DNA from: DASYRM01 sp036004405
Lineage (GTDB): Bacteria; Acidobacteriota; Vicinamibacteria; Vicinamibacterales; UBA2999
Direction: 5' to 3'
Assembly: GCA_036004405.1 (NCBI GenBank)
Contig: DASYRM010000098.1
Location: 1 to 30,739, forward strand
DNA length: 30,739 nucleotides
Shown: positions 23,176 to 30,739 of the stretch, one piece after another
How the letters are laid out: every line of letters begins with the position of its first letter
Position numbering within the stretch: position 1 is the stretch's first letter
Program-made: the position numbers and the translations under genes
Notes under the pieces: model-generated
The model's database searches: none
The model's input: the letters and a program-made list of their open reading frames with translations, nothing else
What the model was told of the DNA's origin: nothing

Positions 23176-23670
23176 CTACGGTTTCATCAGACGCACGCTC
23201 GGACCGGTGACCGTCACCATCTTCCCGCTCGCGTCCGTGCCGGTAAAACTCGACCGCGCCGTGTGCTCCGTCGGGTTCCCGCTGCACCATCGCGTGTGCA
23301 GCGTGAGCGTGCCATTGGCCTGCACCACGATGTTGAGACCGCTGAGCTCGTTCACCGTAAAGCCGTCGAACGTGTCGGTGCGATTCCTGAACGTCACTTC
23401 CGAGCCGCCTGTCTCCGTGAATACCTGATCGTAGAACCAGGTGTTCTTGACGTTCTGGCAGCCGGGGCCGGCGTCGGTGACGGGCTGGCCGCTGAACGGC
23501 ACCGGGTTCGGCATGATCTCCACCTTTACGTTGCCCGTGCTCGGTGGCAGCGTGGTCGCGGGGGGAGTCGTCGTGGTGGTTGACGATGGTCCAGTCGGCG
23601 ACGACTCGTTGCACGTCGCGCACAGCAGCGCCGCGCCACACATCAGCAGCAGTCGCGGATAAGTCGCCAT
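23176..23670 (-). CDS. Small probable lipoprotein of unknown function
   Basis: 164 residues from the ATG at 23670, with GAGG 7 nt upstream. A signal sequence ends in ALLCATCNESS; the Cys followed by Asn-Glu-Ser-Ser resembles a lipid attachment site, although Thr at -1 is not the usual small residue. A Ser/Thr/Pro linker (SSTTTTTPPATTLPPST) leads to a compact beta-rich domain with two or more cysteines and the pattern VTFRNRTDTFDGFTVNELSG. No family is recognised. It diverges from the exopolysaccharide locus across 246 bp and ends near the palindromes at 23107-23138. A role tied to the polysaccharide is only a positional guess. Confidence 0.7.
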   Translation of the reverse strand: MATYPRLLLMCGAALLCATCNESSPTGPSSTTTTTPPATTLPPSTGNVKVEIMPNPVPFSGQPVTDAGPGCQNVKNTWFYDQVFTETGGSEVTFRNRTDTFDGFTVNELSGLNIVVQANGTLTLHTRWCSGNPTEHTARSSFTGTDASGKMVTVTGPSVRLMKP

Positions 23671-23743
23671 ACACACGCCTCGCAATCTGAACGATGGGCC
23701 GCCGTGCAAAGAGTGAACCAGCCCGGCGCGCCACCGGCTGATC

Positions 23744-23768
23744 GCTTGTGCACGGTTTATGCACGAGC
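23744..23768. promoter_or_regulatory. 25-bp inverted repeat upstream of the exopolysaccharide locus
   Basis: GCTTGTGCA (23744-23752) and TGCACGAGC (23760-23768) pair over nine positions, one of them a G-T, with a 7-nt loop CGGTTTA. It lies about 150 bp before the NusG-like gene and 75 bp before the divergent lipoprotein start. It could be an operator, or an RNA hairpin that recruits the NusG-like factor. No clear -10/-35 is visible beside it. Confidence 0.45.
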
Positions 23769-23792
23769 ATCGGCCGCGTGCGCATGAGGCTC

Positions 23793-23808
23793 GTTGGTGC
23801 AGACCAAC
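23793..23808. promoter_or_regulatory. Second inverted repeat in the same intergenic region
   Basis: GTTGGT and ACCAAC form a perfect 6-bp inverted repeat around GCAG, 24 bp downstream of the larger one. It may be a second operator or a short leader hairpin. The remaining DNA of 23671-23916 shows nothing else. Confidence 0.35.
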
Positions 23809-23916
23809 CCAGCCGCGGCGCACGACCGCGAGCGATGGCAGGCGTCATCGCGCGCGGCGCGGGGAGAAGGGTCGTCGACGGTTTGAAGAAAGGCGCAAAC
23901 CGAAAGGGGCGAAGCC

Positions 23917-24465
23917 TTGCTGACCACGGACACAACCGAGGCCTGGTATGCCGTGTGGCTGCGCAGCAACTACGAGCAGACCGTGAATCGGCAGCTGTCA
24001 GCCAAAGGTTTTCAACCCTTCCTGCCTGAAGTCCGCACCTGGTCGCGCCGTCTCGGGACGAAACGCGCGATTACCACCCCGATGTTTCCCGGATATCTGT
24101 TCGTGCGAGCCGCCCTCGACAAGCATCGCTACATCGATCTCCTGAAGGTGCAGGGCGTCGTGCGCGTCCTCGAAGACGGATGGACGCGATTGACGCCGGT
24201 GCCCGACACGGAGATCGACGCTATCCAGACCATCGCCTCAGCGGGCGTGACGGTCTTTCCATGCGCCCATCTTCGATGCGGTGAGCGGGTGCGTGTGCTC
24301 GATGGGCCGTTGACCGGTGTCGAAGGCGTCTTCGTGCACGACAAGCCCTCGAAGGGGCGGCTGGTGGTCTCGGTGGACATGCTCGGTCGGAGTATCGCGG
24401 TGGAAATGGACGGGGCCGACGTCGAGCCGTGCGGCGGGACGTCACGCGGGATGTCATGCGGATGA
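23917..24465 (+). CDS. NusG/RfaH-like transcription antiterminator of the exopolysaccharide locus
   Basis: 182 residues from a TTG at 23917, supported by AAAGGGG about 7 nt upstream. The N-terminal NGN domain starts WYAVWLRSNYEQTVNRQL and holds the family element TTPMFPGYLFVRA (53-65). The KOW part is at about 120-150 (RCGERVRVLDGPLTGVEGVF). NusG paralogues of the UpxY/RfaH kind ride with RNA polymerase and reduce polarity in long surface-polysaccharide operons, and being first in one fits this role. It is followed by the barrel gene with an ATGA overlap. It is not the housekeeping NusG, which would sit beside secE and ribosomal protein genes. Confidence 0.9.
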   Translation: MLTTDTTEAWYAVWLRSNYEQTVNRQLSAKGFQPFLPEVRTWSRRLGTKRAITTPMFPGYLFVRAALDKHRYIDLLKVQGVVRVLEDGWTRLTPVPDTEIDAIQTIASAGVTVFPCAHLRCGERVRVLDGPLTGVEGVFVHDKPSKGRLVVSVDMLGRSIAVEMDGADVEPCGGTSRGMSCG

Positions 24466-25640
24466 CGATGCGAGCCACGTTGGTCACGGCCGCCGTGCTC
24501 GGCGCGCTCGCCCCGACGAGTGCGCAGGCGCAGTCGCAGGTCACGGTCGTCCCGGCCGTCGCGCTCAGCACGATGTACGACGACAACCTGTTCTCCGCGC
24601 CCAGCGGGGTGGCCGACGTCCTCACGACGATCCGGCCATCGATCGAGACACGCGTCGTCTCTCCGCGCCTGAACGTCCAGAGCCTGGCGTACTTCGATGC
24701 GCAGCGGTCGGCCAACACCACGGCGCTGAATACGTTGGACGCGCGGCGCCATGCGATGGTGGACGTGCGGGGGCAGGCATCGCCGGTCCTGAGCCTGGGA
24801 ATGGCCGCACGCTACGACCGGTCGGAGACTCCGGGCGAGCTGAACCTCGATACAGGCATCCTGCTCGATCGGCAGGAAGCTCACCGCGTGCAGCTCACGC
24901 CGTCGCTGTCGTATCGCTCCGACGCGCGAACGAGCTTCTCGACGCGCTATGACTGGACGAGCGAGCGCCTGTCGGGATGGCCTGGCGGCGACCTGCAGGC
25001 GCTGCACGCGAACGTGGCGCACGAAGTGACGCCGCGGACGACCCTCAACGCGCGCTATCTGGGCCGCCTGTTCACTGGAGAGCTCGACGCCCACTCGCAG
25101 TCGGTGCTGGCAGGCTGGGCGCGCGAGATGTCCCCCGGCGTCAACCTGTCGGTGGAGGCGGGGCCGCGCGTGACCTCTCGCCGCGGCCTGCGCGCCGAAG
25201 TGCTGGCGGCGCTGCTCAGGCGCACACCACGCACGCGCGTGCGGCTCGACTACTGGCGCGGCGAAACGATCGTGCTCGGCATCCCGGGCCCGGTCGAGAT
25301 CCACAGCGGTACGACCAACCTGAGTTGGACCATGCGCCGCTACTTCGACGTCGGGACGCAGGTGGGAGTCTTCAGCAGCCACACGGTCGAGGACACCGCC
25401 GCCGTCGTGTACCACGCCGCCCTTGTCGGCGCCTGGAGCCGGCAGCCGTACATCCTGTCCGTCAGCTACGGCACCGACGTGCAGAAGGGCGACATCCGGA
25501 GCCGAGGCGCCGCCGACGAATACGTCCGCCGCGGCGTGTTCCTGGTCCGCCTCACGGTCGCCCCCCGTCTCAGCCGCGCCTTCAGGCCGCGCGGCGACGC
25601 CGAACAACCGTTGACCCCGCTCAAGGGAGTAATCGAATGA
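24462..25640 (+). CDS. Outer-membrane beta-barrel protein of the exopolysaccharide locus
   Basis: 392 residues from the ATG at 24462 (ATGA overlap with the preceding stop); ATG codons at 24456 and 24468 are alternatives. A signal peptide ends AQAQSQ. The body is made of alternating polar and hydrophobic strands with short turns, such as VVPAVALSTMYDDNLFSAP, RLNVQSLAYFDAQRSANT, LSLGMAARYDRSE, TSFSTRYDWTSERL and PYILSVSYGTDVQKG, as in EpsL/EpsX-type exopolysaccharide barrels. It probably forms the outer-membrane exit channel for the polymer. The short OPX protein encoded next, again with an ATGA overlap, would supply the periplasmic part. The strand count is not determined here. Confidence 0.8.
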   Translation: MTMRATLVTAAVLGALAPTSAQAQSQVTVVPAVALSTMYDDNLFSAPSGVADVLTTIRPSIETRVVSPRLNVQSLAYFDAQRSANTTALNTLDARRHAMVDVRGQASPVLSLGMAARYDRSETPGELNLDTGILLDRQEAHRVQLTPSLSYRSDARTSFSTRYDWTSERLSGWPGGDLQALHANVAHEVTPRTTLNARYLGRLFTGELDAHSQSVLAGWAREMSPGVNLSVEAGPRVTSRRGLRAEVLAALLRRTPRTRVRLDYWRGETIVLGIPGPVEIHSGTTNLSWTMRRYFDVGTQVGVFSSHTVEDTAAVVYHAALVGAWSRQPYILSVSYGTDVQKGDIRSRGAADEYVRRGVFLVRLTVAPRLSRAFRPRGDAEQPLTPLKGVIE

Positions 25641-26233
25641 GAGCGCTCCTCGCGATCGCATCCGTGTTCGTGTTTAGCGCCGCTGCCGCCACCCAGGCCC
25701 CGGCGCCGCCGCCGGCGGCACGCGTCGCGGATGCTGTCGTCATCCCCGCCGACGATGGCGACTACAAGATCGGTCCCGAAGACGTCCTCGACATCTCGGT
25801 GTGGAAGAACCCGGAGCTGAGCCGCACCGTGCCGGTGAGGCCCGACGGCAAGGTCTCACTGCCGCTCGTCAACGACATCCAGGCGGCGGGTCTCACGCCG
25901 AGCCGGCTCCGGCAGGAGCTCACGCGGCGTCTATCGGAATACGTGCCGTCGCCCGAGGTGGCCGTCATCGTGCGCGAGGTCCACAGCGGGAAAGTGTCGG
26001 TGGTGGGACAGGTGCGCAGCCCGGGCCGCTACGAAGTGCGCAGCCCGGCCACGGTGCTCGAGCTGATTGCGCTGGCGCAGGGCTTCACCGATTTCGCGGT
26101 GCGCGATCGGATCGTCGTGCTGCGCCAGAACGCCACCCCGGCCCGCATCACGTTCAACTACCGGAAGATCACGGATGGAACCGAGCAGGACAACTTCCTC
26201 GTCCAGCCCGGCGACATCATCGTGGTGCCGTGA
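25637..26233 (+). CDS. Short polysaccharide export (OPX, Wza-type) protein
   Basis: 198 residues from the ATG at 25637, with AAGGGAG upstream and an ATGA overlap with the barrel gene. A signal peptide (about 1-20) is not followed by a lipobox cysteine. The polysaccharide export domain starts near residue 42 (DYKIGPEDVLDISVWKNPEL) and one SLBB domain follows (GKVSVVGQVRSPGRYEVRSP). E. coli Wza is about 380 residues and has a C-terminal helix that spans the outer membrane. This protein stops after one SLBB domain and lacks it. It should form a periplasmic ring between the chain-length protein and the separate barrel. Confidence 0.92.
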   Translation: MRALLAIASVFVFSAAAATQAPAPPPAARVADAVVIPADDGDYKIGPEDVLDISVWKNPELSRTVPVRPDGKVSLPLVNDIQAAGLTPSRLRQELTRRLSEYVPSPEVAVIVREVHSGKVSVVGQVRSPGRYEVRSPATVLELIALAQGFTDFAVRDRIVVLRQNATPARITFNYRKITDGTEQDNFLVQPGDIIVVP

Positions 26234-26242
26234 GGTGGCAGT

Positions 26243-27826
26243 ATGAGGACGGTCATCCGAGACGAACTCGACACTCCGGCTCCCGATGAGCCCTTCGTGC
26301 TGCGCGCGTTCGCGATCCTTCGGCGCCGCGCCCTGCTCGCCTTCGGGGTGTTCGCGGTGGTGCTGGTGGCCGCGGTGGCCGTTGCCGTGGCGCTGCCGGA
26401 TCTCTACCGCGCGAGTGCCGTGGTGCTGGTCGAGCGGCAGCTGCCCGAGAGCGTGGTGCGCGCGCCCGTGAGCGGCGAGCTCGAGAGCCGCCTGCACGTG
26501 ATCCGTCAAGAGATCCTGAGCCGCGCGCGGCTCACCGAGCTGATCAATCGGTTCGACCTCTATCCCGACGTGCGGCATACCGACATGGAGCGCGCCATCG
26601 AACAGGTGCGGCGCGACATCGCGATCGAGCTGACGGGGCCCGAGCAGGTGAGCGGCCGCACCAAGACGGTGGCCTTCAATCTGAGCTTCACCGGTGCCAG
26701 ACGCGAGACCGTGGCCGAGGTGACCAACGCCATCGCCGCGTTCTACGTGAGCCAGAACACGCAGATGCGGTCCGAGGAAGCCGCCCGGGCGACGCAGTTC
26801 CTCAAGTCGCAGATCGAGACGGCCAAAGCGCAGATGGATCGCGACGAGGAGCAGGTGAAGTCGTACACCAGCCGCCACGTCGGCGAGCTGCCGCAGCAGG
26901 TGGACGTGAACCTCGCCACGCTCGATCGGCTGAACACCCAGCTCCGCATCAACAGCGAGCGGCAGCTGCGGACGCTGGAGCAGCGCGACCGGCTGTTCGA
27001 GGCGCCCGCGCCGGTGCTGCCGCCGCAGCCGCCGCCGGTGTCGGCCGAAGATGCCCGGCTGCGCGCGCTCAAGCGTGACCTGGCGCAGCTCGACGGCTTC
27101 CCCGACAAGCACCCCGACGTGCGCCGTCTCAAGGACGCCATCGCGGCGCTCGAAGCAGAGACCCGCGGCGTCACGTCGGGCGCCGCCGCCGTGCCGGAGC
27201 CGTCAGCGCCACGGACCGGCGACGCGCCGGCCGGCCGCGCGCGCACGGTGGCGAGCCTCGACGGCGAGCTGCAGACGCTCAAGGCCGAGGAGACGCGGCT
27301 GCGCCGCGACATCTCGGCGCTGGAGCAGCGGCTCGAGGCGGTGCCGTACCGGCAGAGCGAGTTCGCGCTGCTGTCGCGCGATCACCAGGCTACGCGCGAG
27401 CAGTACGAGTCGCTGCTGAAGCGCTACGAAGAAGCACGCGTGGGGCAGAACATGGAGACCGAGAACCAGGGCGAGCGGTTCCGGGTGCTCGAAGCCGCGG
27501 TGCCGCCGGCGGGACCGACTGCGCCCAACCGGCCGCGACTGCTGCTCATGGGGCTCTTCCTCGCCGGGTTGATCGCGGTGATCGCCGTGCTCGGGGTCGA
27601 GCAGATCGACACCAGCTTCCACACCGTGGACGATGTGCGGCAGTTCACCACGCTGCCCGTGCTCGCCGCGATCCCGCGGCTGCAGCCGGCGGCCGGGCCG
27701 CAGTGGGTCCGCGTGGCCGTGATCACCGCCTCGATGTTGGCCGGCGTGGTGCTCGTCGGCACGCTGACGGCTCACGTCGCGCGCGACAACGAGCCGTTGC
27801 TGCGGCTGCTGGTGCGGGGCGGCTAG
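26243..27826 (+). CDS. Polysaccharide co-polymerase (Wzz/GumC-type)
   Basis: 527 residues, 9 bp after the OPX gene. A first transmembrane helix is at about 31-51 and the Wzz-type domain follows (YRASAVVLVERQLPESVVRA). Long helical, probably coiled-coil stretches are at about 170-260 and 340-420, with a Pro-rich break (PAPVLPPQPPPVS) between. A second transmembrane helix is at about 431-451, and a third near 492-510 places a short loop on the opposite side. The family controls chain length and couples inner-membrane assembly to the OPX channel. No kinase domain is fused; the BY-kinase is the next gene. Confidence 0.92.
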   Translation: MRTVIRDELDTPAPDEPFVLRAFAILRRRALLAFGVFAVVLVAAVAVAVALPDLYRASAVVLVERQLPESVVRAPVSGELESRLHVIRQEILSRARLTELINRFDLYPDVRHTDMERAIEQVRRDIAIELTGPEQVSGRTKTVAFNLSFTGARRETVAEVTNAIAAFYVSQNTQMRSEEAARATQFLKSQIETAKAQMDRDEEQVKSYTSRHVGELPQQVDVNLATLDRLNTQLRINSERQLRTLEQRDRLFEAPAPVLPPQPPPVSAEDARLRALKRDLAQLDGFPDKHPDVRRLKDAIAALEAETRGVTSGAAAVPEPSAPRTGDAPAGRARTVASLDGELQTLKAEETRLRRDISALEQRLEAVPYRQSEFALLSRDHQATREQYESLLKRYEEARVGQNMETENQGERFRVLEAAVPPAGPTAPNRPRLLLMGLFLAGLIAVIAVLGVEQIDTSFHTVDDVRQFTTLPVLAAIPRLQPAAGPQWVRVAVITASMLAGVVLVGTLTAHVARDNEPLLRLLVRGG

Positions 27827-27839
27827 CCCAGAGGGACTG

Positions 27840-28532
27840 ATGCGAACGCAACCGATCGGATCATCTGCCGGCGCGGGCCTCGTGCCTCAGGGGACGTTTG
27901 CGGCCGAGCAGTACCAGAACCTGCGGCTCAAGGTGGAGCGGCTGCAGCAGACGCGCGGCGTCCGCGTGGTGGCGGTGACCAGCCCCGCCACGAGCGACGG
28001 CAAGACGCTGACGTCGATCAACCTCGCGGCCGCGCTCGCACGCGGACCGGCTGCCAAGGTGCTGCTCATCGACGCCGACATGCGGCGCCCCTCAGTGGTG
28101 TCGCAGCTCGGTCTGGACGACGACGGCCGTCCGGGGCTGGCGGCTGCGCTCGGCGACGGCGCGGGCGGCCTGCCCGAGATCGCGCGAGCCGTGGACGGCG
28201 TGCACGGACTGGAGGTCGTGCCCGCCGGCACGGCGTCCCGCGACGTGCACGAGCTGCTGCGTTCGTCCCGGTTCGAGCAGCTGCTCCAGGATGCGCGCGG
28301 CGTCTACGACTTCGTCGTCCTGGACACGCCGCCGCTCGTGCCGGTGTGCGATGCCGCGGTGATGTCGCGTCTCGTGGACGGCCTGCTGCTGGTGGTCGCC
28401 GCGCACGAAACCACCCGGAAGCAGCTCGGCGAGGCGCTGAGCCTGCTCGACGAGGCGAAGACCCTCGGGCTGGTCTTCAACGGTGAGACGCCCACGCGCA
28501 CGCGGAAGTACGACGCCTACTACCGGTCCTGA
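27840..28532 (+). CDS. BY-type tyrosine kinase of the exopolysaccharide system (CpsD/CapB-like)
   Basis: 230 residues. The Walker A region TSPATSDGKT (47-56, Lys55) differs from the usual Gly-Glu-Gly-Lys-Ser/Thr, with Ser-Asp before Gly-Lys. Walker A' is LLIDADMRRP (75-84) and Walker B VVLDTPP (159-165). The short C-terminal tail KYDAYYRS holds three tyrosines (224, 227, 228), a small cluster of the kind these enzymes autophosphorylate. Such kinases act with the co-polymerase to control polymer length and export; in this locus the two are separate proteins, as in Gram-positive bacteria. It is 13 bp after the co-polymerase gene and 3 bp before the next gene. Confidence 0.9.
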   Translation: MRTQPIGSSAGAGLVPQGTFAAEQYQNLRLKVERLQQTRGVRVVAVTSPATSDGKTLTSINLAAALARGPAAKVLLIDADMRRPSVVSQLGLDDDGRPGLAAALGDGAGGLPEIARAVDGVHGLEVVPAGTASRDVHELLRSSRFEQLLQDARGVYDFVVLDTPPLVPVCDAAVMSRLVDGLLLVVAAHETTRKQLGEALSLLDEAKTLGLVFNGETPTRTRKYDAYYRS

Positions 28533-28535
28533 CCG

Positions 28536-29528
28536 ATGAAACCCGCTTCGCTCGACGTGTTCGTCTGCCCCGCGTGCCGCGGCGATCTGCGTCTGACGGC
28601 GACGGTGTCGGACGGTGGAGAAGTGCTCGAGGGTGACCTCTCGTGCCGCTGCTGCAGCGCAGGGTATCCGGTGACCCGCGGTGTGCCGCGGTTCGTGCGC
28701 TCGGGGGCCTATGCGGGGAGCTTCGGCCACCAGTGGCACTGGTTCCGCGAGGTGCAGATCGACTCGATGAACCGGATGTCGGTGTCCGACGCCACGCTGG
28801 CCTCGACAACCGGATGGGCGGACGGCGACTACCGTGGCCGCCGGCTGCTCGACGCCGGCGTCGGTGCGGGGCGGTTTGCCGAGCGCGCCGCCGCCAAGGG
28901 CGCCGAGGTCTTCGGAATCGATCTGACGCCCGCCGTCGATGCGGCGTATCAGAACATCGGCCGCCTGCCGAACGTGCACCTGGCGCAGGCCGACATCTTC
29001 GCGCTGCCGGTGCGGTGCGGGTCGTTCGACCTCGTCTACTCGATTGGCGTGCTCCACCACACACCCAATCCGCCGCGCGCCTTCGCGCGCGTGGCCGAGA
29101 CGGTGGCGCCGGGCGGCAGGCTCGCCATCTACGTCTACTCGCGCTACGGGCCGGCGCACCGGGTGTCGGACGCGCTCCGCGTCGTCACGACGCGGCTGCC
29201 GCTCCGCGTGGTCTGGGCGCTGGCGGCCGGCGCGGTTCCGCTCTACTACGTCCACCGCCTGCCGGTGGTCGGCAAGGTGTTCCGACTGGCGCTCCCGATC
29301 TCGATGGAGCCGCACTGGCGCTGGCGCTGGCTGGATACCTTCGACTGGTACACCCCGAAATACCAAGCCAAGTACCTCTACCCAGAAGTGTTCCGGTGGT
29401 TCCGCGAGGAAGGCTTCGAGGTCGTGGATCTGCCCGATGGTCCGGTACGCGTGACGGGTGTCAAGCGGGTCCCGGACGGAGTGATGCGTGACCGGACTCG
29501 AGACGACCGCATCCTGGTGGCGTCCTGA
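28536..29528 (+). CDS. Class I SAM methyltransferase with an N-terminal zinc-ribbon-like segment
   Basis: 330 residues. The start has Cys pairs CPAC (11-14) and CRCC (37-40) around a Trm112-like small domain (DVFVCPACRGDLRL, AGYPVTRGVPRF). The methyltransferase part has motif I LLDAGVGAGRFAE (104-116), the acidic residue of motif II in VFGIDL and the Methyltransf_11-style VYSIGVLHHTPNPPRAF. The C-terminal part contains hydrophobic segments and a Trp-rich stretch (HWRWRWLDTFDWYTPKYQ). Proteins like this are common in surface-polysaccharide loci and may methylate a sugar or lipid carrier intermediate, but the substrate is unknown. It overlaps the next gene by 41 bp. Confidence 0.88.
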   Translation: MKPASLDVFVCPACRGDLRLTATVSDGGEVLEGDLSCRCCSAGYPVTRGVPRFVRSGAYAGSFGHQWHWFREVQIDSMNRMSVSDATLASTTGWADGDYRGRRLLDAGVGAGRFAERAAAKGAEVFGIDLTPAVDAAYQNIGRLPNVHLAQADIFALPVRCGSFDLVYSIGVLHHTPNPPRAFARVAETVAPGGRLAIYVYSRYGPAHRVSDALRVVTTRLPLRVVWALAAGAVPLYYVHRLPVVGKVFRLALPISMEPHWRWRWLDTFDWYTPKYQAKYLYPEVFRWFREEGFEVVDLPDGPVRVTGVKRVPDGVMRDRTRDDRILVAS

Positions 29529-30739
29529 GGCGCGCGCCACGGGCGTGACGCCGGCGACGGTGCCGGCGCCGGCGGGCCGTGCGGCGTTCGCAGGCCTCCT
29601 CGCGTTCACCGCCATCCTGATCGTGTCGCCGCAGGCGTGGTTCCCCGTGCTCGGCAGCCTGCGCATCGCGCTTGTGGCGGCCGCGGTGGCGATCGTCGCC
29701 GAGCTCCTGGATCGGGCGATGCGCCGCCGCCCGTTCCGGCGCACGCCGGTGGCGTTCGGCCTCGTGCTGGCCCTGGTGATCTGGGCCGTGGCCACCGTGC
29801 CGCTGTCGTACTGGCCCGGGGGCAGTGTGGCCGCGTTGACCGATCACTTCCTGAAGGCCATCGCCTTCTTCTGGCTGATTGCGACGGTCATCACGTCCGA
29901 GCACCGCCTGCGCGTGTTCCTGTGGCTGCTGGTGCTGGCCTCGCTGCCGCTCTCGCTCACGGCGCTCCAGAACTTCGCGTCCGGCAGCTTCCTGCAGACG
30001 CCCGACGGTGCCGCGCCCCGGATTGCCGGCTACACCACCGCGGGCTCGGCCCTCGCCGCCAACCCCAACGACCTGGCGCTGATGATCAACCTGCTGATTC
30101 CGTTTGCCGCCGCGCTGGTCGTGACGACGCGCCGGCTGCCGCCGCGCCTGGTCGCGGGCGTCGCCCTGCTCTGTGGCATCGCCGGCGTCATCGTGACGTT
30201 CTCGCGCGCGGGGTTCCTGACGCTGGCCGCGATGGGGCTGGTGGGCCTGCTGGCGCTGGCGCGGCGCCGCCCGCTGGCGCTCCTGGGTGCCGTGGCCCTG
30301 CTGGTGGCCGGCAGCACGATGCTGCCGGAGGGCTACTTCAAGCGGCTCAGCACCATTACCGACATCGCCTCGGATACGACCGGATCGGCCCAGGGGCGGT
30401 GGAACGACGCGCTCGTGGCCATCGAGGTGGCCGCGCGCAATCCCATTACGGGCGTGGGGCTCGACCAGAACGTCCTGGCGCTCAACCAGGAGCGCGGCGC
30501 GACGTGGAGGGAGGTGCACAACGTCTACCTCCAGTACGCGGTGGATCTGGGCGTGCCCGGCCTGGCGCTGTTCCTGGCGCTCTTCGTGTCGCTGTTCAAA
30601 ACCGCCGGCCGCGTGCGGCGATCGGGCCGGCGGGTGCGGGCCACCCGCGACGTCGCCGTGGCCGCCGGAGGTGTCCAGGTGGCGCTCGTGGCGTTTGCCG
30701 TCGCCGCGTTCTTCCACCCGGTGGCCTACCAGTTCTACT
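29488..30739 (+). CDS. O-antigen ligase/polymerase family membrane protein, truncated by the window edge
   Basis: An open frame of at least 417 codons that runs off the right edge. The start is the GTG at 29488, with GGAG 6 nt upstream, inside the end of the methyltransferase gene; a later GTG at 29545 has no Shine-Dalgarno. The protein is highly hydrophobic, about ten or more helices, and has the Wzy_C (PF04932) features: TTAGSALAANPNDLALMINL, VTFSRAGFLTLAAMGL, TGSAQGRWNDALVAI, GVGLDQNVLALNQERG and EVHNVYLQYAVDLGVPGLAL. Such proteins polymerise or ligate undecaprenyl-linked repeat units in the periplasm. The C-terminus is not seen. Confidence 0.88.
   Translation, partial: MTGLETTASWWRPEARATGVTPATVPAPAGRAAFAGLLAFTAILIVSPQAWFPVLGSLRIALVAAAVAIVAELLDRAMRRRPFRRTPVAFGLVLALVIWAVATVPLSYWPGGSVAALTDHFLKAIAFFWLIATVITSEHRLRVFLWLLVLASLPLSLTALQNFASGSFLQTPDGAAPRIAGYTTAGSALAANPNDLALMINLLIPFAAALVVTTRRLPPRLVAGVALLCGIAGVIVTFSRAGFLTLAAMGLVGLLALARRRPLALLGAVALLVAGSTMLPEGYFKRLSTITDIASDTTGSAQGRWNDALVAIEVAARNPITGVGLDQNVLALNQERGATWREVHNVYLQYAVDLGVPGLALFLALFVSLFKTAGRVRRSGRRVRATRDVAVAAGGVQVALVAFAVAAFFHPVAYQFY

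Noticed and set aside
23836..23851. Sigma-54 promoter before the NusG-like gene
   Set aside because: TGGCAGG followed by TCGC resembles the -24/-12 elements, but the spacing is one base too long and the -12 part is poor.
21503..23935. Minus-strand open frame of 810 codons
   Set aside because: Antisense to the PQQ dehydrogenase and epimerase genes, both well recognised. No protein-like features.
1..30739. CRISPR arrays, insertion sequences, prophage or integrated element
   Set aside because: No regularly spaced repeats, transposase, integrase or terminal repeats were seen; gene style and composition are even across the window.

Overview
The window is GC-rich, densely packed bacterial chromosome. 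It fits an Acidobacteriota lineage, probably Vicinamibacteria. The support is the combination of a Tat-exported DUF1552 protein with a DUF1592-type heme protein and an exported ankyrin protein, two cytochromes c carrying a WDG-Y-TE-QAAR segment before CxxCH, a PQQ-dependent sugar dehydrogenase, and an exopolysaccharide locus opened by a NusG-like factor. This assignment is inference from gene content. I see no rRNA, tRNA, CRISPR array, insertion sequence or prophage.

Left part (1-7.9 kb): the 5' end of an exported protein and a small cytochrome c (both minus); a membrane-anchored protein overlapping a DUF2157 membrane protein; a long transketolase-like TPP enzyme with an altered GDG motif; a lipoprotein of the type I phosphodiesterase/alkaline phosphatase fold; a GAF-domain protein with a small membrane protein behind it (minus); and a DUF6065-like protein.

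Middle (7.9-19.3 kb): a tightly overlapping minus-strand operon, ankyrin protein > DUF1592 heme protein > DUF1552 protein. It is followed by a second cytochrome c whose start lies 6 bp from a divergent methyltransferase start. The methyltransferase converges on, and overlaps by 65 bp, a stand-alone 5'-3' exonuclease that directly abuts an orphan MacB/FtsX-type permease. An EamA transporter and a secreted SMP-30-like beta-propeller diverge from each other.

Right-middle (19.3-23.7 kb): the gap at 19.34-19.53 kb has the features of a compact minus-strand regulatory RNA: an extended -10, mutually exclusive hairpins, a strong ribosome-binding site before a 9-codon ORF, and a terminator hairpin followed by a T-rich stretch. 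This is the best candidate here for something undescribed. Next come a TetR repressor and its divergent partner, a DCC thiol-disulfide protein, whose promoter has a near-perfect 20-bp palindrome between -35 and -10 and an apparently leaderless start. A TIGR01777 epimerase, the PQQ sugar dehydrogenase and a small probable lipoprotein follow.

Right end (23.9 kb to the edge): an exopolysaccharide export locus in close or overlapping order: NusG/RfaH-like factor, outer-membrane beta-barrel, short Wza-type OPX protein, Wzz/GumC-type chain-length protein, BY-type tyrosine kinase, zinc-ribbon methyltransferase, and an O-antigen ligase/polymerase cut by the window edge. The short OPX plus separate barrel suggests a two-piece outer-membrane exit port.
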